DNA from: Sphaerisporangium cinnabarinum
GTDB taxonomy: Bacteria > Actinomycetota > Actinomycetes > Actinomycetales > Cellulomonadaceae
Assembly (NCBI GenBank): GCA_003052455.1
Contig: QAPD01000045.1
Location: 1 to 64,000, forward strand
Direction of reading: 5' to 3'
Length of the DNA stretch: 64,000 nt
Each line of letters opens with the position of its first letter. Position 1 is the first letter of the stretch. This document shows positions 57,684-64,000 of this stretch, one piece after another. Below the pieces are notes generated by a model. That model was not told the DNA's origin and did no database searches. It worked only from the letters and a program-made list of their open reading frames with translations. A program made the position numbers and the translations under genes.

Positions 57684-59248
57684 CCACGACCGCTCCCACG
57701 ACGAGCGCGCCCGTCCCCGCGCCCGCGCCCCACGACCCGGCGCGCGTGCGCGACGTCGTCGGCGTGGGGATCGGGCCGTTCAACCTCGGCCTCGCGGCGC
57801 TGTCCGCGCCCCTCGACGACGTCGACGCCGTGTTCCTCGACGCCGCGCCCGAGTTCCGCTGGCACCCCGGCATGATGATCGAGGGCGCGACGATCCAGGT
57901 CCCGTTCCTCGCCGACCTCGTCACGATGGCGGACCCGACGTCGCCGTACTCGTTCCTCGCGTTCCTCAAGGCCACGGGCCGGCTCTACCCGTTCTACATC
58001 CGCGAGTCGTTCTACCCGCTGCGCGCCGAGTACGACGCGTACTGCCGCTGGGTCGCGGCCCGCCTGGGCTCGCTGCGCTGGTCGCGGCGCGTCGTCGCCG
58101 TCGAGCACGACCCGGCCGCCGACGCGTTCGTCGTGCGGGCCGAGACGCTCGCGTCCGACGGGAGCGTCACCGGCACCGAGGAGCACCGGGGCCGCCACCT
58201 CGTGCTCGGCGTCGGGACCTCTCCGGTGCTGCCGCGCGCGTTGCGGGCGCTCGCGGACGAGGTCGCGCGCGGCGAGCACCCGGGCGCCGGGCCGCTCGTG
58301 CACAGCGCGCAGTACCTGCCGCACCGCGACGCGCTCGGGGCCGCGGGCTCGGTCACGGTCGTGGGCAGCGGCCAGTCGGCCGCCGAGGTCTACCGCGACC
58401 TGCTCGACGGCGTGCACGGCGACGCGCGGCGTCCCGGGTACCGCCTCGACTGGGTGACGCGCTCGCCGCGGTTCTTCCCCATGGAGTACACGAAGCTCAC
58501 GCTCGAGATGACGTCGCCGGAGTACACCGACCACTTCCACGCGCTGCCGCTCGAGCTGCGCCAGCTCCTCGGCCGTGAGCAGCGGGGCCTGTACAAGGGG
58601 ATCAGCGGCGACCTCGTGGACGAGATCTACGACGCGCTGTACCGCCTGAGCCTCGGCCGCCCGGTGCCGACGACGCTGCTCACCGACACCGAGGTCGTCG
58701 CCGCACGCTACGAGCCGACCACCGGCGGGCGCGACGACGAGAGCGTGCCAGGGCAGCCCGGCGCCGCCGCCCCGGCGGGGGAGTACGTGCTGCGGCTGCG
58801 GCACGCGCAGCTCGGGCGGGAGGTCGAGCGCCGCACGCGCGCGCTCGTCGTCGCGACGGGCTACGCCGCCTCGGTCCCGGCGTTCCTCGACCCGGTGCGC
58901 CACCTGCTCCGGTTCGACGAGCTCGGGCGGTTCGACGTCGCACGCGACTACACGGTCGACGACGCGCGCCGGGTCCACGTGCTCAACGGCGAGGAGCACA
59001 CCCACGGCATCACCGCGCCGGACCTCGGGTTCGCCGCGTGGCGCAACGCCGTCGTGCTGCGCACCGTCACGGGGCGCGAGGTGTACCCGGTGGAGGAGCG
59101 CATCGCCTTCCAGACGTTCGGCCTGCCCGACGACGCGGCTCCCGCGGGTTCTCCGTCCCCGGCCACCACTCCTGTGACGACCCCCGCCACGTCGGACGCC
59201 GCGGCGCGCGTCGTGGCGGGCGAGCGCACGGGAGGGGAGGCTCGATGA
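57680..59248 (+). CDS. desB: lysine/cadaverine N-hydroxylase, DesB-like
   Basis: A flavin monooxygenase that N-hydroxylates the diamine of the siderophore; 522 residues. FAD site GIGPFNLGLAAL (about residue 30), NADPH site VVGSGQSAAEVYRDL (about 230), substrate-region motif NPSxxx-like TRSPRFFPMEYTKLTLEM, and the ATGYAASVPAFL second FAD motif. The polar N-terminal and C-terminal tails (last 40 residues rich in Ala/Thr/Pro) are longer than usual. It overlaps the decarboxylase and the next gene by ATGA on each side. Confidence 0.9.
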   Translation: MTTTAPTTSAPVPAPAPHDPARVRDVVGVGIGPFNLGLAALSAPLDDVDAVFLDAAPEFRWHPGMMIEGATIQVPFLADLVTMADPTSPYSFLAFLKATGRLYPFYIRESFYPLRAEYDAYCRWVAARLGSLRWSRRVVAVEHDPAADAFVVRAETLASDGSVTGTEEHRGRHLVLGVGTSPVLPRALRALADEVARGEHPGAGPLVHSAQYLPHRDALGAAGSVTVVGSGQSAAEVYRDLLDGVHGDARRPGYRLDWVTRSPRFFPMEYTKLTLEMTSPEYTDHFHALPLELRQLLGREQRGLYKGISGDLVDEIYDALYRLSLGRPVPTTLLTDTEVVAARYEPTTGGRDDESVPGQPGAAAPAGEYVLRLRHAQLGREVERRTRALVVATGYAASVPAFLDPVRHLLRFDELGRFDVARDYTVDDARRVHVLNGEEHTHGITAPDLGFAAWRNAVVLRTVTGREVYPVEERIAFQTFGLPDDAAPAGSPSPATTPVTTPATSDAAARVVAGERTGGEAR

Positions 59249-61788
59249 GCGCCACCACCACGGCGACGACGGCGTCGGCCGTGCCGTCGCCGGGCCCGAC
59301 GGCGTCAGGTGCTGCGGCGTGGGGCGCGAGCCCGGGCGCCGCCTTCGCGGTGCGGGTCCGGCTCGGCGACGGCCGAGCGGACGTCTCGCTCGAGCCCGTC
59401 GACCCGGTGCGCGACGCCGCGCTCGTGCAGGGCTGGCTCGCGCACCCCCGCTCGGCGTTCTGGCAGCTGGGCCACCTCGACGTCGACGGCGTGCGCGACT
59501 ACCTCGCGGCGGTCCGCGCCGACCCGCACCAGGACGCGTGGCTCGGCCGGGTCGACGGTGCGCCGGCGTTCCTCGTGGAGACGTACGACCCGACGCGCGT
59601 CACGCTCGCAAACGTCCCCGCGGCCGTCGCGCTCCTGGAGCCCGGCGACCTCGGGATGCACCTGCTCGTCGCGCCCCCGGCCGGGCCCCCGCGCGGCGGG
59701 TTCACCTCGGCCGTGATGGGCGCCGTCGTGCGGTTCTGCCTCGACCCCGCGGGCCGTGGCGCCCGCCGTGTCGTCGTCGAGCCGGACGTGCGCAACGCCG
59801 CGATCGCGGCGAAGAACGCCGCGGCCGGGTTCCGCGTGCTGCGCGAGGTGGACCTCCCGGGCAAGACGGCGCACCTCGCCGTCGCGACGCGCGCCGACCT
59901 CGACGCGAGCCCGCTCGGCGACGGTGTCGACCTCGCCCCGCACCTGCGCCCCGACCTCGCCGAGCGCGCGCACCGCCACCTCGTCGCGAAGACGATCGCC
60001 GAGCTCACCCACGAGCGGCTGCTCGCGCCGCGCGCGGAGGTCTGGCCGGTCGAGGCGAACGGGCCGGGGCAGTACGTGCTGCCCGTCGCGGACGGCGCGG
60101 TGGAGTACCGCTTCCGCGCGCGGCGGTACGCGCTCGAGCACTGGGTGCTCGACGAGGCGTCGATCCGGCGCACCGTGAGGGACGGACGCCCCACGCAGGA
60201 CCGGCCGGACCTGCCGGACGACGCGGGCGACCCGGCGGGCGCGGGCCGCGCCGGCGCGCCCCGCGAGCTGCCGGTCGACGCGCTCGACCTCGTCGTCGAG
60301 CTCCAGCCCGACCTGCGCATCCCCGACGACCTGCTCGCCACCTACCTGGAGGAGGTGTCGTCGACGCTCGCGAGCGCGACCGCGAAGCTCGAGCGGTACG
60401 AGCGCACCGGCGGGCCGAGCGCCACCGACCTCCTCGACGCGTCGTTCCAGCAGGTCGAGGCGGCCATGACGGAGGGGCACCCGGGGTTCGTCGCGAACAA
60501 CGGGCGCATCGGGTTCGGCCTGGCGGAGTACCGCGCGTACGCGCCCGAGAACGGTGGCCGCGTGCGCCTGCTGTGGCTCGCCGCGCGGCGCGAGCACACC
60601 CACCTCGCGCTCGGCGCCGGCCTCGACGAGGAGACGCACTACGGGGCCGAGCTCACGCCCGACGAGCGCGCCGCGTTCGCGGACCGGCTCGCCGCGCGCG
60701 GCCTCGACCCGGCCGACTACCTCTACCTCCCCGTGCACCCGTGGCAGTGGGAGCACCGCGTGCCCATCACGTTCGCGGCCGACGTCGCACGCGGCGACCT
60801 CGTCCCGCTCGGGCCGGGCGCCGACGAGTACCAGCCGCAGCAGTCGATCCGCACGCTGTCCAACCTCACGCGGCCCGGCCGCCACTACGTGAAGGTCGCG
60901 CTCGCGATCCAGAACATGGGGTTCCTGCGCGGGCTGTCGCCCGCGTACATGCGGGACACCCCCGCGATCAACGACTGGGTCGCCGACCTCGTCGCCGCCG
61001 ACCCGGAGCTCGGCGGCCGCGGGTTCACCGTGCTGCGCGAGCTCGCCTCGATCGGGTACACCGGCGACGTCTACCACCGCACCGCCACGCCGTCCCCGCA
61101 CCGCAAGATGCTCGCCGCCCTGTGGCGCGAGAGCCCCGTGCCGCGCACCACGCCCGGGGAGCGCCTCGCCACCATGGCCGCGCTCCTGCACCGCGACCCC
61201 GACGGCGCCGCGCACGCGACCGCGCTCGTGCGCGCCTCCGGGCTCGACCCCGCCGACTGGGTGCGCGCCTACCTCGACGCCTACCTGCGCCCGCTCGCCC
61301 ACGCGCTCCTCGCGCACGACCTCGCGTTCATGCCGCACGGCGAGAACCTCATCCTCGTCCTGCGTGACCACGTCGTGGTCCGCGCGGTCATGAAGGACGT
61401 CGGCGAGGAGGTCGCCGTCCTCGGCGGCGCGCCGCTCCCGCCCGGCGTCGAGCGCGTGCGCGCCGTCGTCGACGACGAGGAGAAGGCGCTCGCGATCTTC
61501 ACCGACGTGTTCGACGGCGTCCTGCGCCACCTCGCCGCGATCCTCGCCGGCGACGGCGTGCTGCCCGAGGACCGGTTCTGGCGCCTCGTCGCGGAGTGCC
61601 TCGACGCCCACCGCGCCGCCCACCCCGACCTGCGCGGCGGCGTCGACCTGCGCGCCCCGCGGTTCGCGCACTCGTGCCTCAACCGCCTCCAGCTGCGCAA
61701 CACGCTCCAGATGGTCGACCTCGCCGACCAGTCCGCGTCCCTGCTGTACGCGGGCACGCTCGCCAACCCCGCCGCGTGGGAGGGCTGA
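59245..61788 (+). CDS. fused GNAT acyltransferase / NIS siderophore synthetase (DesC-DesD-like)
   Basis: An 847-residue bifunctional enzyme. The N-terminal acyltransferase (about 35-225: VRDAALVQGWLAHPRSAFWQLG, MGAVVRFCLDPAGRGARRVVVEPDVRNAAIAAKNAAAGFRVLREV) resembles DesC, which acylates the hydroxylated diamine. The IucA/IucC-type synthetase (about 240-847) has TEGHPGFVANNGRIGFG, YLPVHPWQWEH, QPQQSIRTLSN, HYVKVALAIQN and the FMPHGENLIL catalytic block, like DesD, which joins the units with ATP. In Streptomyces these are two genes. ATG 59245 overlaps desB (ATGA) and follows GGAGGGGAGG. Confidence 0.9.
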   Translation: MSATTTATTASAVPSPGPTASGAAAWGASPGAAFAVRVRLGDGRADVSLEPVDPVRDAALVQGWLAHPRSAFWQLGHLDVDGVRDYLAAVRADPHQDAWLGRVDGAPAFLVETYDPTRVTLANVPAAVALLEPGDLGMHLLVAPPAGPPRGGFTSAVMGAVVRFCLDPAGRGARRVVVEPDVRNAAIAAKNAAAGFRVLREVDLPGKTAHLAVATRADLDASPLGDGVDLAPHLRPDLAERAHRHLVAKTIAELTHERLLAPRAEVWPVEANGPGQYVLPVADGAVEYRFRARRYALEHWVLDEASIRRTVRDGRPTQDRPDLPDDAGDPAGAGRAGAPRELPVDALDLVVELQPDLRIPDDLLATYLEEVSSTLASATAKLERYERTGGPSATDLLDASFQQVEAAMTEGHPGFVANNGRIGFGLAEYRAYAPENGGRVRLLWLAARREHTHLALGAGLDEETHYGAELTPDERAAFADRLAARGLDPADYLYLPVHPWQWEHRVPITFAADVARGDLVPLGPGADEYQPQQSIRTLSNLTRPGRHYVKVALAIQNMGFLRGLSPAYMRDTPAINDWVADLVAADPELGGRGFTVLRELASIGYTGDVYHRTATPSPHRKMLAALWRESPVPRTTPGERLATMAALLHRDPDGAAHATALVRASGLDPADWVRAYLDAYLRPLAHALLAHDLAFMPHGENLILVLRDHVVVRAVMKDVGEEVAVLGGAPLPPGVERVRAVVDDEEKALAIFTDVFDGVLRHLAAILAGDGVLPEDRFWRLVAECLDAHRAAHPDLRGGVDLRAPRFAHSCLNRLQLRNTLQMVDLADQSASLLYAGTLANPAAWEG

Positions 61789-61789
61789 C

Positions 61790-64000
61790 GTGACGGCGGG
61801 CCCCGGCGGGTTCGAGGTGCACCGCGACGCGTGGGGCGTCCCGCACGTGCGCGCCACGGACGAGCTCGCGCTCGCGCGCGGCCAGGGGTACGTCACCGCG
61901 CTCGACCGCGGCTGGCAGATCGAGGTCGACCGGTGGCGCGCCGAGGGACGGCTCGTCGAGCGCCTGGGCGAGCCGGGCCTCGCCTGGGACCGGTTCGCCC
62001 ACCGCGTCCGCCTCGCCGACACCGCGCGCCGCGCCTACGCGGCGCTCGCGGACGACGACCGCGCCTGGGTCGACGCGTACACCGCGGGCGTCAATGACGG
62101 ACTCGACCGCGGGCGCGACGTGCCCGAGATGCACGCCCTCGCCGACCCGGCGTGGCCCGGCGGGGGCGACCTGCCCCCGCACGAGCCGTGGCCCGCGTGG
62201 GCGCCCCTCGGCGTCTTCCTCGTCGCGCACGTCCTGTTCTCCGGCTTCCCGCACGTGCTGTGGCGCGACCACGTCGCGCGCACCCTCGGGGCCGCGGTCG
62301 CGCGGTCCCGCCCCGACGTGCCCCGCACGGCGGTGCTCGACCTGCTCGCGGTCGACGGCGGACCCGGCTCGGGGTCGAACGCGTGGGCGCTCGCGGGCAC
62401 CAGGACGCGCGCCGGGGCGCCGCTGCTCGCGGGCGACCCGCACCGCCTCCTGGAGCTGCCGGGCGTCTACCAGCAGGTGCGCCTGGCGTGCGACGCGTAC
62501 GACGTCGTCGGGCTCGCGTTCCCGGGTGTCCCGGGGGTCCCGCACTTCGGGCACGCGGGCGCGGCGGCGTGGGGCGTGACGAACGCGATGGCGCACCACG
62601 TGGACGTCGTCGCGGAAAGGCTGCACCGCTCGGCGGACGGCGGGGTCGTCACGGAGGGCCCGGACGGCCCGGAGCCGGCGGACGTCGTCGTCGCCACGGT
62701 GCGCGTGCGCGCGGCGGGCGGCCCGGTCGAGCACCGGGTGGAGACGATCGAGACGGCGCGCGGCGTCGTCGTCACGGGCGGGCCCGACGACCCGGGCCGG
62801 ACCTTCGCCGTGCGCCTGCCCGCACGTGTGGACGCCGACCTCGGGGTCGCCGCGTGGCGACGGCTCCTGCGGGTCCGGTCGGCGCGCGACGTCACGGACG
62901 CGTTCGCGACCTGGGTCGACCCGGTCGACCGCGTGCTGGCGGCCGACCGCGGGACCGTGCTGTCGGTGACGGCGGGGCGCGTGCCTCGCCGCGACCCGGC
63001 CGAGCGAGCGCTGCCCCTGCCGGGGTGGGCCGACGCCGGGCGCGCCCGCCCGTGGGTCGTGCCGCCCCCGCCCGTCGTCGTCGACGACGTCGCGGTCGAC
63101 GCGAACGAGCGGCCCGCGCAGCCCGACCTCGACCTGGGCCGCACGTACGCCCCGCCGCACCGCGCCCGGCGGATCCGGACGCTGCTCGCGGCCGCGGGCG
63201 ACGACGCGACCGCGGCGGACCAGTCGCGCGTCCACGCGGACACGCTGCTCGGCGGCGCGGACGACCTGCTCGGGTGGCTCGACCGCGACGTCGGCGGCTC
63301 GAGCGGCGGGGCCGGGGCCGAGACCGAGGCCGAGCACGGCACCGGCGCGCGTCCCGACCCCGCGACGGTCCGCGCGGCGGCACGGCTGCGCGCGTGGGAC
63401 CGGCGCATGGACGCGGACAGCGCCGACGCGGCGCTCTTCGCGGCCTGGCGCGGCGCGCTCGTCGGCCGGGTCGTGGCGCACCCCGCGCTCGCGTCCCTGC
63501 ACGCGCCCCACGGCCTCGACCCGGTCTTCGCGCCGTGGCTGTCGGTCACCGCGCGCGTCGCCGACGCGCTGCCCGCGCTGCTCGGTGCCGCGTGGCTCGG
63601 CATCGACGGCGCCGCGCTCGCGTGGGCCGCGCTCGCCGACGTCGTGCGGCAGCGGGACGAGGCGCCGGGCCCGACGCCGGTGTGGGGCGACACCCACCGC
63701 GTGCTGGGGCTGCACGTGCTCCTCGACGTGCCGGGCGCGCCGGTCCCGCGCGTGCCGGACGTGCCGCTCGGGGGCGACACGGACACGGTGCGCTGCACCG
63801 CGAGCGTGCCGGGGGTCAGCGACGTGTGCGTGCGCGGGTCGGTCGCGCGCTGGGTGTGGGACCTCGCCGACCGGGACGCGAGCCGCTGGGGCGTGCCGTT
63901 CGGTGCGAGCGGCGACCCGCGCTCGCCCCACTTCGCCGACCGGCTCGCCGCCTGGGCGGACGCCGAGACCGTGCCCGTCGTGACCGACTGGGCCCTGCTG
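61790..64000 (+). CDS. penicillin acylase family protein, 3' end outside window
   Basis: An Ntn-hydrolase of the penicillin acylase/PvdQ family, open through 737 codons to the window edge, so its end is not seen. FEVHRDAWGVPHVRATDELALARGQGYVTALDRGWQIEVDRWRAEGRLVE is the family start. The autocatalytic site GSG-SNAWALAG has the nucleophile Ser196, the expected place for cleavage into alpha and beta chains, and WGVTNAMAHHVDV carries the oxyanion Asn. No signal peptide is visible, although many relatives are exported. GTG 61790 is 1 bp after the preceding stop, so it belongs to the siderophore operon. Des clusters elsewhere also carry a penicillin-amidase-like gene; acyl-group trimming of the siderophore is inferred. 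Confidence 0.85.
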   Translation, partial: MTAGPGGFEVHRDAWGVPHVRATDELALARGQGYVTALDRGWQIEVDRWRAEGRLVERLGEPGLAWDRFAHRVRLADTARRAYAALADDDRAWVDAYTAGVNDGLDRGRDVPEMHALADPAWPGGGDLPPHEPWPAWAPLGVFLVAHVLFSGFPHVLWRDHVARTLGAAVARSRPDVPRTAVLDLLAVDGGPGSGSNAWALAGTRTRAGAPLLAGDPHRLLELPGVYQQVRLACDAYDVVGLAFPGVPGVPHFGHAGAAAWGVTNAMAHHVDVVAERLHRSADGGVVTEGPDGPEPADVVVATVRVRAAGGPVEHRVETIETARGVVVTGGPDDPGRTFAVRLPARVDADLGVAAWRRLLRVRSARDVTDAFATWVDPVDRVLAADRGTVLSVTAGRVPRRDPAERALPLPGWADAGRARPWVVPPPPVVVDDVAVDANERPAQPDLDLGRTYAPPHRARRIRTLLAAAGDDATAADQSRVHADTLLGGADDLLGWLDRDVGGSSGGAGAETEAEHGTGARPDPATVRAAARLRAWDRRMDADSADAALFAAWRGALVGRVVAHPALASLHAPHGLDPVFAPWLSVTARVADALPALLGAAWLGIDGAALAWAALADVVRQRDEAPGPTPVWGDTHRVLGLHVLLDVPGAPVPRVPDVPLGGDTDTVRCTASVPGVSDVCVRGSVARWVWDLADRDASRWGVPFGASGDPRSPHFADRLAAWADAETVPVVTDWALL

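Noticed and set aside
59305-62022. 905-codon minus-strand ORF opposite the siderophore synthetase
   Set aside because: The plus strand encodes a clear GNAT-IucA/IucC protein; the antisense product is low complexity.
61679-63931. 750-codon minus-strand ORF at the right edge
   Set aside because: The plus-strand penicillin-acylase frame is open through the same interval with the Ntn nucleophile motif; the antisense frame is a shadow.

Overview
The window is very GC-rich DNA from an actinomycete. Nearly every codon ends in G or C, GTG starts are common, neighbouring genes overlap by 4 bp, several promoters look leaderless (TANNNT 6-7 bp before ATG), and there are IdeR/DmdR-type iron boxes and an actinobacterial c-di-AMP riboswitch. 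The gene order rluB-aroH-cmk-plsC-der plus a cohesin/dockerin pair suggests a Micrococcales relative of Cellulomonas, Cellulosimicrobium or Promicromonospora. That placement is inference. There is one tRNA and there are no rRNA genes, CRISPR arrays or complete insertion sequences. Almost all minus-strand ORFs opposite these genes are GC-frame shadows.

Layout. 0-6.7 kb is a core block: rluB, then aroH-cmk-plsC-EamA joined by 4-bp overlaps, a DUF1801 gene, and der with a coupled membrane protein. At 6.8-9.5 kb (minus) a cohesin surface protein with an LAxTG sorting signal lies directly upstream of a secreted amidase that carries a dockerin. At 9.7-15.2 kb are a DHA2-type exporter, an alpha/beta hydrolase, an Imm-5-like protein and a GntR-MFS pair. 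tRNA-Pro(GGG) at 15.2 kb is followed by DUF6153, DUF305 and a WD/BNR-like lipoprotein, with a predicted three-way-junction RNA before DUF305. Next come a c-di-AMP riboswitch with an NlpC/P60 hydrolase, and a CsoR-type operator with a 22-codon leader and a 2Fe-2S ferredoxin-like gene. The conserved actinobacterial trio (MSMEG_4193-type phosphatase, DUF3090, SCO1664 kinase-like) follows at 19.2-21.4 kb.

21.4-30.4 kb holds small metabolic and regulatory genes: SDR with a divergent HTH regulator, two VOC proteins, an AI-2E-family permease, DUF4334, a flavoprotein, a frameshifted SDR behind a double operator, and a WYL regulator with a 15-bp repeat tract. At 30.5-35 kb a thioester-domain adhesin with an LAxTG signal is divergent from a cytoplasmic trypsin-like protease, which is followed by a graspetide-type ATP-grasp ligase. 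35-43.5 kb has a GT2, membrane proteins, a GNAT, an ABC-F protein, and a divergent LysR/MFS pair.

43.5-64 kb is largely iron acquisition. A siderophore-interacting protein fused to a methyltransferase-like domain and a siderophore-binding lipoprotein lie behind one iron box. A second iron box precedes a desferrioxamine-type operon: PLP decarboxylase, N-hydroxylase, a fused acyltransferase/NIS synthetase, and a penicillin-acylase-family protein cut by the window edge. Between them are an AraC regulator, a RibD-type reductase, a Tat-exported beta-propeller protein, a secretion-signal-free endonuclease/phosphatase-fold protein, an HNH protein, and an operon of a response-regulator/thioredoxin-reductase-like fusion, a cNMP-domain histidine kinase and LtrA.
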